NCBI RefSeq assembly: GCF_958295425.1
Contig: NC_081144.1
Coordinates: forward strand, 1,902,501 to 1,966,500
Source: Solea solea
Taxonomy: Eukaryota > Chordata > Actinopteri > Pleuronectiformes > Soleidae
Reading direction: 5' to 3'
Length of the DNA stretch: 64,000 nucleotides
Shown: piece by piece, positions 15,601-28,330 of the stretch
How positions within the stretch are numbered: position 1 is the first letter of the stretch
Layout of the letters: each line of letters starts with the position of its first letter
The notes under the pieces: model-generated
What the model saw: the letters and a program-made list of their open reading frames with translations, nothing else
Databases searched by the model: none
What the model was told of the DNA's origin: nothing
Translations under genes and position numbers: made by a program

Positions 15601-18600
15601 GTTGCCAGGCATTTGCCATTAGTGTGGCTGTAAAAATAGCAACATTAAGTTTTGAGAACAAGAACAAAATTCTACAGCAAAAACGAGATGCATACGATGA
15701 CAAACAAGAAAAAAAGTATCCACAAAGGCAGTGGAACTGTATACCACTGCAGTGCAGCACAATGAAAAACTCCTGAGTAAAAAGGAAAAAAAAAGCTCTC
15801 TCACTGCAGCCTGGCAGATTCTCAGACTCTCATCCCTCTCTCTTCTCTATCCAGCTCTTTCACTGGCCAGGTTGATGACATTGGATCTACTTGGGGGTCA
15901 ATGAAGATGCAAGCAGGTCAAGCCATCATAACTCATGTGAGACATGAGTTGTGTCTTTTTTTAATGTTTACAGTTGGCTGGTAAGAAGGCTTTGTGCAGG
16001 GGGGAGGGTGTCACTAAGGTGGCAAAGTGGGTGGAGTGTGTGGCTCATGCAAGATGCCGACTGGGTCTCACTACACCTTAGTTCTGAGCGGCAGCTTCAG
16101 GGCTCCTAAAAATTTCCTGCGTCTAAATGGAGCGTTTGGAAAAATAGGGGTCCACTGGAATCATAAACAGACACAGGAAGAGAGTGAAGATCAGAGAGAG
16201 GAGGAGGATGAAAGACAGAATAAAATAATGGGCAGGGTGGGGGGAAGAAGAGAGAAATCACAACAGGAGGCAACAGAGCAACAGCTGAGAAAGAGGAAGT
16301 TCAAAGCAAGGACAATGAAGAACAGAGTGGTCATTTAAAACATGTCTGAGAACAGCTGAGTGCAGTGAAAACAAAGTCAAAGAGAGACAGAGACAACTGC
16401 ATTATTTATGACAAAGAAACTTGTTTGGAAACAAAAATATCTTAGCTATAATACAAAAAACAAAACAAAAAATCATCAAAATGCCACAGTACCATTGTTT
16501 CAATGAGTAGATGTCTAGGTTTTACACTTTTAGAGTGAGCACTTTGTACAAAGCACAAACTAGAGTCTTTAATTTAAAAACAGGTTCAAATGTGTATAGA
16601 CTTAAATACTCTACTTCTGTAACAGAAAAAATGGTAATATGGCTGTAATGTGAATATGATGACAAACTGTTGTCGGTACACTAAGCTCACAAGTGGGAGG
16701 TGTGTCAGTGTTTTTCAATTTTGGAGGATAACAAGATAATAATAGGGTTCCCATTGTTATCAGCCGGTTTTCACTATAGTACCTACCTTACCAGTGATGT
16801 CATGCACAGCTACATGCACAAAGATTGACGCCTCCTCCATACCTTCCAAGTACACATGACGATAACCTGCACACAAACGAATGATAAATGTGTTTAATTA
16901 ATCAGAAGGGGGGGAAAGGCCAGTCCATATCACACCGTTTTCTGTGGGTGATGATTTACTTCCAGCCACAGACCAGACTCAAACTAACGTTAAAAACAAA
17001 GCAAGAATACATTGAAAGTATTTATGGAACCCATAACATACCACCTTAGCAGTACAGATCCTATGAAACAGATAGGATAAAAGGTATCCCCAATACTTTA
17101 AGGTAGGGTGCACCTCAAGGCTCAATACTTAGCCCTTTAGTATTCTGTTTGGATACTCAAATTGTAGCTTCTAGAGTGATAGGTTCAATTTTACAATAGA
17201 AAAAATAATCACATTAGAAAAAAGCAACAATGCTCTATGGTGGATTTAAATAAAGAATTTCAACCCAAGGTCTGTGATCAAGAAAAACAAAGGATTTTAG
17301 AAATCACCATAGAAACACAGTCTATCTAAAACCAGGTGTTTCATCATGTCTTACCTGGCATCATGCTGTTGAAGGCAATGCTGCGCTGGCCGATAAAGTC
17401 CTGGCCGATGGGGTCATGGTCCCACACCAGGAAACGCACTAGAGCCAGCTCCGGCATGTGGACCATAAACACCAGAGTCTCCTCCCACATTGGGTTGAAC
17501 CCTTCAGGAAAAACCACCCCAGAAAGACGTCAAAAAGAGGGGTGGATGAAGAGGACGCAGAGGAAGGAGGTTAAGTGTAGAGAATCCGTAGGGAGGAGTG
17601 GAGAACGGGAAAAGACAAGAAAAAAAGTGAGGTGAGTGTGTGCAAATCATAAGAAATAAGAGAGTGTAATAGAATAGCAGGACAGAGAGAAAGGGAAGGA
17701 CAAACGTTAGGAGGCCAACTCAGCATTCATCAATTATTCAGAGTGCGTGTGTGTGTGTCCTTGTATTTATAACCCCTGTAGAACCTTCTCTGGCATAAAC
17801 ACTGACCTTGTCAGGACCAGTAGTCCTCATTGAGACTAGAACTTGGTCCTAATGAGGCAGAATCTCATCTCTGAGGAACTGGTGAAGTTTGATTTGAATT
17901 GTGGGTTAGGTGAAGATTGGGATTAGGCATTATCTGGTAATGGTTAAAGTAAGGGATAACACATTTAGGTTGCCGAAATGAATGAAAGTGAATGCAGAGT
18001 CCTAAAAAGGATAGCTGCACAAACCTGTGTGTGTGTGTGTGTGTGAGTACAGAGATGCTGGCTGTGCACACTTAAGCTGAGGTCATCAATTATATATCAG
18101 AAACCACACAGACAACTCAGACACAGACAGCTGAGACACACACAAATGTCACAGTCAAACAATGCATTGCTTCAATTAGCATACACACCAACACTAAATG
18201 CTTGTCAAAAGTGTTTTTGACAAAACCGCAGGTCGTCTCAAGCAAACAGTGGACATCGTGAATGGATAGTTCGTAGACCACAGCAGTTTGAAAGACAATT
18301 TACAATATAAAAAAAAAAACTAAAACAGACGGACGAAACGGAACAATTTAACTTTTTTGTCGACTCACCATTATCATCCACTACTCTGGTCTGCTCCTTG
18401 CAGCAGTCCACTGGGATGCCAATGATCTCCACCTCTACGAAGGGATCAATGATCTGACAGACGGACACAGCATTCAGGAATCTGATCAAGTTCAACATTT
18501 CATGACTTCATGGTTTTGGCAGGCAAGCTTTTGGGATTATCTGTACTAATGCAGGGTGTTCTGCAAATCCCAACATGGTACGTTATGCTTTATGTCACTG

Positions 18601-21600
18601 AAGAAAAACAGGAAACATCACAATACACACGGATACATTTTAATTGAACTAATCTGCAGTGGTGGTGGGGTTTTACCTCTCCCCTGTCTCCTAACATCGA
18701 GTCTTTGGGTTTAGGCAGTTGCTGTCCACTGATGATCTTCAACACCAGCTGTTTCTTCATCTGACTTGGCAGCGGGTCCTCCAGGTTTGGGTTAAAAGCA
18801 CCTGCAGTAAATAAAAAAATTAAAAAAGCTATTTTTAGCGTTACCCAAATCGATGTTGTTATAATAAACAACAACATTTAAAGCATAAACCCGTTTAAAA
18901 GACATTTAGACAGCTCTTCATCACATCGGTTTCAATTAAAACTGAAACAGACAACATTTGTGTTAAAACTTAATCACAATGCAATATTACTATGCAGGGG
19001 TTCTTGTTTTGTCCAAACACACCATCTGCTCTGAGGAAAAGTAAGTATTACTGTGCATTTACAGCTGTGACCAAACAATTACACACTTGGAACAGCTCGG
19101 GACACAGAATTTGGCAGTTGCCTCCTTAAAAAAACCACATATTATACACGAGCTGATGCCCACAGTATATTGTATGTTTCCAGACTTAATGATAAATCAG
19201 GACATTAGCACATAACTGCCCTCTCTGCTCACATACAACCAGAATAAGTAGGACCACTAACCAAACTGAATGTCCAGCCTGGCAAAAAGAATACAAATCA
19301 CAAAATGAAAATACTACTTTCTGGTCAAACGAGTCGATTTGTTGTGCTGACCTTCACACATGCAGGTCGGCTTCAGGATGTAGCCACAGTTGGCGTTGCT
19401 GTAGAACTTGGCTCTGTTGAGCTGCAGGACGCGGCCCTCTGACTGGTAGTTGAGTGCAACTGAAAGCAAAGCGGTTCACGTGTTCATTGTTAGCAGGCTG
19501 AATATTTTACTTTAATGTGCAGACAAACAGGTCGCTGTGGGAAGAGAAAAGGCCGCAGCCGCTCCACAGAAAATGACAGTTCACCAACGTCTTGAAAAAC
19601 AGCATGAATTAATCAAAACAGGGTGGATTCAGCGAACCTCCTGACTGTCCTTGAAGGACCACTCTGAATACATGGTGTGAAAGGGTTGAGCTCATACCGA
19701 GTTGGCAGCCAGCGTTCCAGAAGGGCTGTGGGTTGAAGTTGGAGGAGTCCACACGGTAGGAGGAAGGGTAGATGCGGGAGAGCTGCCGCTGGTTGAACTG
19801 GATGAAGGATATAGCTTTTTGCTGCATCAATTGGTGAGCTTTGGTCTCACTGAGCGACGACACCTGCCAGCTGCAGTTTGCTGCCAGGCCCACAAACACA
19901 AAGGCATCTTTGTTTAACTCGCCAAGCTCCAACATTTCCATTAACTTTAAAAGTCACATCAGAACCCACAGACGGGGATTTATAAACAGCAGTGGAACAA
20001 ACATTATGTGTACACCATTTGTATTATGTGTAGATTTTATGTTATATGAAATTTGACAGATACTTTAGGCCCTGTTCAGACATTAACATCAATCCTGATC
20101 CCTAACCCAAGTGGTCAGATTCTGCTTCCTCTGCACTGTATACTAATATACACGTTGGTCATTTCTGCTCTTTTTTACCTTTGAGCATCACTCACTCTTC
20201 AGGACATCAGCTGAGATCTTTAATGCTTCCTGAGGACTAAAAAGAATGTGGCCTCATGTGCCTGACCATCTCTGAAAGTGGTCAGAGAGATCTCATCTGA
20301 AGATGCATTTGAGTACACTCACTGCTCCTGACACTGGACTTGACGCATGTTAATACCCAGTCTAAACAGGGTCTTAAGAGATGTTAAGTGCTCACATTTC
20401 GCCTGCATTATTAAAGGACAGTCGACACCTTCATTAAAGAATCACTCTCACTGCAAAGTAACCAGTAAGCCCAGGTATTTCACTGCCAGGTTCAGTTGTG
20501 GTTTTACTGAGTAAAGCCCACAATGGCACACAGAGAAGGGAGCTGCTTACCTTGAGCCTCGATGTCATAAAGACCCACAGACCGCGTGTATTTGACCAGA
20601 TCAGATAGAGCTCTGGACAACTTCATGGTCTTCTTCTTTCTGTGAGGGCAACAAAGGACAAAGATCACAGCATTGCACACACAGTGCTTATATTCACAAA
20701 AAACCCCAACATTAAATAAGTTATTTGTAGTTAAACATGGTTTTTACACATGGTGTGTAACATACTTGCTGTGGTGTAAAGGGGCACGGGAGGCACTACT
20801 TGAGCTCTCTGGGTCTGTGTCCGTGTCTTCAAAGCTTGATGTCTTCTTCAGCTTGGTCGTCTTTTTCTGCAGAGCAAAAGAGACATTTTAAAAAAGTGAG
20901 GGACCAAAGAATATTAATAAGTGTCTTTTTCACGTGTAAATGGTTCACAATTTCAACATAGACACCACCTTTCAAATAGTGTCTGTTTTTTAAAGTCCCT
21001 GCATTAACAGACAACATTTGCCTGTGATACTAATAGAGGGAACCTTCACAACGCACTTGTAGGGCGTATTATTTGTGCCTCATTCTCGAGTGCACTATTT
21101 GAGTAAAGAAAAGGTTGCATTTGTTGCACAAACTGTGAAAGATTGAGTGTGTTTATGAGTGACGTTGTGCATGAACATACAGAGAGGTCGAGAGAGAGAC
21201 GTGGCACATACGGGATACATTTTATTACGATAGAGCAATACTTTGTTTATGTATTGTCCAATAATCAATAACATACAAAGAGAAGGTGAGACTGGATGCA
21301 CATTCAATGTTATTGGCTGTTGTAAATACCGATCAATATCCATAAAATATTCCTCCATAGCTTTGTGTTTTTACAGGTCAACATCACCAACATCACACTT
21401 AACTATTCCACTAGGGGCAATTTGATTGCAGCCAGGCAGTGGACATAAAAAAAATATCATCATAAAAGAGAAGTACATGATACAACATGATAAAAAAAAA
21501 AGACAATACTACGCATGCAAATGCGGGCTCACTTTAAATGATGACCCAGCCAGGGAAATAACACAAGCACATTTTAAAATGTTTAGATAACACCAGCTGA

Positions 21601-24600
21601 ATGTCATAATACATCGCAATCACAATAGGTAAATCTGTAAAAACAAGACTGATGTGCAAATAAAACGATTACAAATACTGTTAAGGTGCAAAGTGCTGAG
21701 ATAACGTGCAAATTCACCAACTAATTGCTGTGCGTATAAAATTATTTGTGTATCATTGTGTTGCATTGTATTATAAAACAGACATCTGTTTCAATTATTT
21801 TATTTTACCTGTCAACTTACATGAAAGGTTCTACACCACATTTCTTTAGAGCTAAGTCAACATTTGCACCAAAAAGAAAATGCAGAAAACTGACTGTACG
21901 AAGAGCGAGAAAGAAGAGAGGAATGAAGAGGCTGACCTTGCGTTTTGAGAAGGTCCCGATGAAGGAGCGTGCTGTATGCTTGTTGCTGCTGGGATTAGCT
22001 TCATCCGCTGTGTCCGTGCCATCCTCAATTTTACCCTGACAGCAGAGAAGAAGCTTACGTTTTATAAGGAAACATTTTCCTCAACAGTAAGAAAATACTT
22101 GTGCATGACATCAAAAAGAGACCGATGCAACAGAAAGAAACCGGAATGATTCCGACTACTCTACTGCTGCTTTATACAAGTGTGGCTCAGTTCCATTAAA
22201 CCATTTAGGTCAGATTCAATTATTGTGCTTAGCACTCCTTATTACTGCGCTTGCTTTTACCTTGGAGCGAGTTTTGGCCGTGGGCTTCCCGGACGGAGGC
22301 AGGGCTGTGATGGTGAAGTTGTCTGGGTCCTCTCTGTCTCGGATCTTAGACTCCTTCATCAGGTTGTCCAGCTTCTTCTTGGCCATGTTCTCCACCTGCT
22401 TTCTGTTGGCAGACGTCTGAAGGAAGGACAAGTTACACAGAGAATGATGGTGAGCAACTTTCAACAGTTACATTATTGACCATTATCTGTAAATGTAGGC
22501 ACTTCTGATTTTAATATGATCTTAAAATGCATCTGAAATGAGGGCGGAAGGAAGCATTTGATTTCAGCTTTGTGAATATTTCTCTTTTCCTGTCTAAAAG
22601 CTTTTGTTTCTGTAGATATCTCAGGCGCCACTTTGGAAAAGTAGAATTAATAAATTGTCTGACCTCTTTTATGTTGAGCAAAAAAATTACTAGAGAAAGA
22701 TGATTACCACTTTAACTGATGAATTCTGTGATTTGTGTAAATAAGTGCTCAAAAGCATTTTCAAAAAAGGAATGCCTGAAAGTGTAAAAACTGACAGTGA
22801 CTTTAGTAAATCTGTGATACAGAGGGAGCAGAACTAGAGCCTCAGCTTGAAGGAGCAGTTTTGTGAGGACAAAATAAAATTCAAAAGATTTTGTTCCAGA
22901 TAAACTCAGCTGTACGCTTTCACTACACATAAACTGATGACAGCTTTAAGAGGCTGCACACGCTCCCGTCAATCCATGTCTGGCACAACACCTGTCTGCC
23001 AGTCTGTGTGTAATATGTCAGCATTGTTCAGTCTGGCAAAAGTAAACACCGCTCATGTTCAGCATTTGTGATCTGATCTACTCAGATCACCGTTCAGCAA
23101 AAAACATGAGCGACATTCAACAAACAGAACACGCATATTCATGCACAACTCTGCCAATTCCACATGGATTATGACAGTGTATGATAGTAAATGATGTTTT
23201 AATATGGTGTAATGTATGATACCTGTATGATAATATTACTATGTTTTTTGGCATATAATTAGATGGCATCAACAGTTCTAAAAGGATCTCCGATAATATC
23301 TGTTCCCTGCATTTACTTTGAGGTTATTCAGAGGAACAGTGAGAAATGCACTGGTGTAGGAAAAAGGAAAAACAGAAGGACACATACATAATAGTACATT
23401 CTGTTTGTACTGTACAATAAGAAAACACAACATGCATAATTCCACATCTACATATCTGCAAAGATGAAGCAATACATGATGTAACATGAAGCAGAGCCTC
23501 CCAGGGTGGATGATGGATGAATGAATGAATGAAAGCATGTGACAGTATGGATGGGAATGACAGTGAGACATCCTTTATGCACATGCTCAATTCAGCCACA
23601 TGGTGGCAGAATGCATCTAAAAAAAACCTCCTTAGTGTCTAATCAGACCACAGGGAGCATCAGCATCACAGTGCAGTGATGTCAGAGCTGAAAACAACAG
23701 CACAATATTAAATGTGCTGCGATCAGTACTATAAGTATAAGGTACAGTGTCTACTGTCCACTGTCTCTCCGGTAGAGTTGTTAAAACAGTATACAAAACC
23801 CTTTCACCTGAGAAAAGTCCCACGCTTCATATTCTGATAAGACTGTTAATTATAAGAATTCTCTCAAATAATTTATAATTATAAAAAACTCTGAAATAAC
23901 AATTTAATTTGTTTCAGAGGCTTCTGTACTTTGAGAATAATGGTTCTGTGAGGGACCGTATTTAATGGAACACTTCATTATCTGCAGGGTCAGGGACAGA
24001 ATTCGAAAACAACCTGTCAAAGTTTGAAAAAAGGATATTTATTGGGAACCGATAAATCATTTTGTTTTACTTCTTTTGGAAATGATTTGTCAAAGTTGTA
24101 TGAGGTAATAGGGCTTTCAGTTTTTATCCAACCTTAAAAACTGGTCAAATATGTCAAAATATGCAGCCTAGAAGACCATCATAGAGTCTTAAGTAGTTAC
24201 TGCATAGTCCATCAGATGGTACAATGAGTGCAGCTTGGCTTTACATCCACTCTGAATCCATCAAAAAATATATAATAGGGATGTTATATTGTATATCTCA
24301 GAACTGTGGTTAACTTCTTAACCTAAAGATTTGCTGTGAAATGTAGGAGATAAGAAAATTAAACTGTTCTTCTAGTGGACAATCATGACACCAGACCACC
24401 TGCAAACAATGTGTGGAGGCATTTCAGATTCTATACCATCGCTGATAATTTAAGGAACAAAGGGGTAACACAACCTCATGCAACCTCATGCATTCAACAG
24501 TAGATGTAACAATAAATAACGTTGTTATGTTTGTTGGTGTGGTCACGTAGTATTCATAAAAAAAACTGACAGTGACATCATTTAAAGAACTACAAGAGTT

Positions 24601-26532
24601 TTGGTGCCGACCTGCTACACACTAGCTGTGTTAGTCATTACTGTAAATTGTATTTAATTTTCTTTGTTTCTGGCTGCTAATGCCCATGACATCTAAACCT
24701 CACCAGCTTAAGGCATCAAATAACTCCATGTGCATGTTTGGTTTTTGATTAAACAAAAATAAATCCAGGCAGAAACACAGGCAGGGTGAGTAAATATGGC
24801 ACATGACTGAGTGAGATCACTGAGATGGTGGAGGATGAGCTTTTCATACAGTACCTTCCACTTTGAAAGAAGCAAGCAACAGTTGAAGAGAAGAAGAAAA
24901 AGAAGAAGAGACAGAAGAAGAGCAGGAGATGAGAACAACTAGCCACAAAGAAAGAAAGACAAGAGCAAACAGCACAGGAAACAGGAACAAAGACAAGGCA
25001 GGAGAGGAGAGCCCTCCATCAACACTGCTCAGTTTAAACAACAACCATCAAGTACAGGAAATACACAGTTCACATTTCCTCAGCTGGACACAAGAGCACA
25101 TTACCACATATAACCAATACAGGAAATAAATGTGGTCGAATGGAGGAAAAGTTAACATACGTCTCCATTCATCAGCTTGCAGTCGTCCTCCATCTCATCA
25201 GCACTGTCCTCATCGGAGACGTCTCCTTCCTCTGCATTCTCGTCTATGTTCGGAGGCAGTTTCTTCCCCTGGAAGAGAGCAAAATAAGTCGAGCTTCATC
25301 TGATAATTACAAACAGAAGTTATTTAAGCGTTGTGACCAGACAGAGATCATCTTCCCAGCTCTGTGTGTAACTAAGTGAATGGGTACTGAAAAAACAAAC
25401 AAAAACACAAGCTGACAATTCACCTTTCTTTGGTGATAAAACCTGAAACTGAAAACTGAAACACCTGTTTGAAATGACACAACACTATCTAGACACACTG
25501 TTGGCTGCTATTCTACACCTATTCTGCATACAAGTCACTTCCAGCAGCAACCAACTGGCTACACTGCAGAGAAACATTAAAAAAAAGAGTGGGACAATAA
25601 ACGCAGCAAAACACACAGGCAGAGATGAATTGCCTCGGGTCATCTGTCGCGTATGAAACGAGTGCATTTCTAAGTGCTCAGCTGATGAGGAGTTCAGGAC
25701 AGAGAGGTGCGATCCCAAAATGTGTGTATTTTAATAACCTGTGGCTGAAACTCAACAATTCATCATTTCTAAATGATCCTCCTGCCTAATGTAGTTTTAA
25801 CTGCACCGGCCTCGAAATGAGTTCAGGCAATAAAATGCAGCGCTTTAACTTTGTGTCAGGTTCAGTTAGTGCACTCAGGTTTGGGTTCCAACAAAGACAT
25901 GCAGTGCTCTACTTTGTACATTGTCACACCATTTATGTCAAAGTGTCTATAAGCCTCTTCCTTTTACCGTTTGTCGTTACATCATCTCACGATCTCCCTC
26001 AAAACAAATGTGACAAAGGCCTCCAGAGGATTGAGTGGTTGATAAAGTTGTGGGTGAACCATGTCCATGTACTCACTGACATGCCCCGAGGGGAAGGATT
26101 TCAGGAAGAACAGTGAAGAATGTACAGGTTCACAGGGTAACAGATGGCTCCACTCTCGCAGCCCGATCCACACATTTTCATTAACAAGTGAGGCAGCTTT
26201 TCCTGTGGTTTGCAATCACTCTCCATCACGGTGTCAAAGATGTGGAAGCCTGCAGCAGCACTTTGTGGGTGAGAGCAGTCTAAACCCACAGTGAGGCTTC
26301 ACAGTGCGAGCGCTGGAGGCCAAAGTGTTGCATTTCAGTGTTCGGCGCTCTGCTCACACAGAGGTGCCGCCACGAACAGTGTGTGCTGATAGCAGTGCCA
26401 GCGTAACAGCTGGCAGAGAGGCCCTCAGTGAGGCAGGTATTGGCAAAGTGCCCCGTCTTTAGTCAGAGCATCTGGTGTCAATACAGCCTCATTAACCTGA
26501 AAACTGCTCCCTCCCTGCTAACAGAGGGCGGC

Positions 26533-26564
<32 letters not shown>

Positions 26565-28286
26565 AACAAGCTCCTTGCTGCTGTTGGTTAAAGTCAGGTG
26601 TAAAGCCAACTGCACTGCAACACTTTTGATACATTATTATTAGATGCTGCTTTGCTTATGACAAGTCCATCATACGGCAGACTCTGTTGCAGACCTCAAC
26701 AGGGCAGTCTGCAGATGATGCTGACGGGCGTGGCGTACAACGCGTAGAATAAGGTCTTTGTGGGTACGGTCGTCTTGCATAATTTGCAGACGACATTGGT
26801 GTGACTGTGGTCGGACTTAAAGTAACCAAAACAACGGCCATACTGGTGAGACAGTGTGTCCTTTTTTCACTCACACTAACATGCTGGTGTTGTGAGTGAG
26901 ACACGTGGAACCAAACTGACTGTTCAGTGATTGGCTGTTTGGCTGCCACTCCAGAGGCTCCGGCCACTCTTGGTTACGAGGGAAGGACCATGGGACTGAG
27001 TTTGTTCATGCAACCAAACCTGCTTAGTCTACTTTCTATTGTTTAACAAAGTTGAGTGACTTTATCACAACATTTTTTTCTATTGATATCTAAGTGTCTA
27101 TCGTGATATATTGTTATCGTATTATCACCCAGCCCTAATCGCAATTGTGATTAAACATTACCAAATAATACCATCAAAATCTCAACTACTGTATGTTATA
27201 ATGCAGGTTTGAGTAAAAGACATGCATTTTTAGAATGGTAGTAACATGGACACAGATTACTTCTGATACAAAACTGAAACGCAGATTATTTTCATTTGTA
27301 GTCAGTGCAGACACTTCTGTGGATGAGGACTATTCAGAGATACAACAGTTTTTTTGAATGCTGCACCACAAACTAAAGTCATTTGTTTAGTTGGTCTCAA
27401 AGGGTGTGACATTGAAGCCCAGTTTACTAGGAAGAAGAGATCAAAAGCAGCAGTCATTCGTCCTCCACATGAGGGTTGTGGGGCTGCTGGTGCCAATCCC
27501 AGCTGACATCGGGTGAAAGGCAGGGTACACCCTGGAGAGGTAACCGTGAAAACCCACGCACACACACAGGGAGAACATGCAACCTTCCTGCTGTGAGGCA
27601 GCAGTGCTAAAATCCTTAAATGTTCACACTATTAGACGTCACAGGTTAAAGGTTACATGGCTTGAGAGATAAAACCTAGCATAAATACAAAATCTAAAAA
27701 AAAGAAGCTTGCTGTAAATGTACTTCATCATTCAAGGATGACATGTAGAGAGAATCAACACGTCCAGTTAATCTGCGGTCAGCTGGACTATTGTGTTACG
27801 ATATGAACACAAAAGCGTGGCCAAATCATGAGCCAGCCGGCAGTCTGCCGTTACTACACAAAGTTCTTATCCATCCCAACAGTCAGCTCATGGCTCTCCT
27901 TTCTTCTTGGAAACTTGTCATATTCAAACACTCAAATCAAATGGCTTCACCCTGCTGACGATTTGCTGCCTTTGAAGTCTGCTCTGTGAGAAGGCAAACG
28001 GCAGCTAATAAAACGGTGAGCCAAGATAATCGCCCGAGGAGCGACTCCTCTCATCTCAGACCGTTATCGATGCTTCACACTGCGCCCACGCTCTTGACAT
28101 TACCTTAACAAGGATCTTGCACTTGAGAGCTTCTGGCGACGGCAGCCGTCCAGACTCGTCTGCCTTGATGTTGGACAGGTCCAGTTTGTCCCCCAGGATC
28201 TCAATCAGGTACAGGGCCATTTTCTTTTGCTGGGGGACGCTGCAGTGGTTCTCGATGGAAAGGATGACTGGGTAGCTGAGAAATAA

Positions 28287-28330
<44 letters not shown>

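Larger units (their letters stand above)
25269..28103 (-). other. plch2: plch2 intron 9
   Basis: 2.8 kb containing a (GCT)n repeat, a hAT-type terminal fragment near 27060-27137 and a rearranged SINE near 27460-27610. No exon recognised. Confidence 0.6.

Noticed and set aside
13321..15804. Minus-strand short frames in plch2 intron 20
   Set aside because: AT-rich, no motif, and partly inside the hAT-like element.
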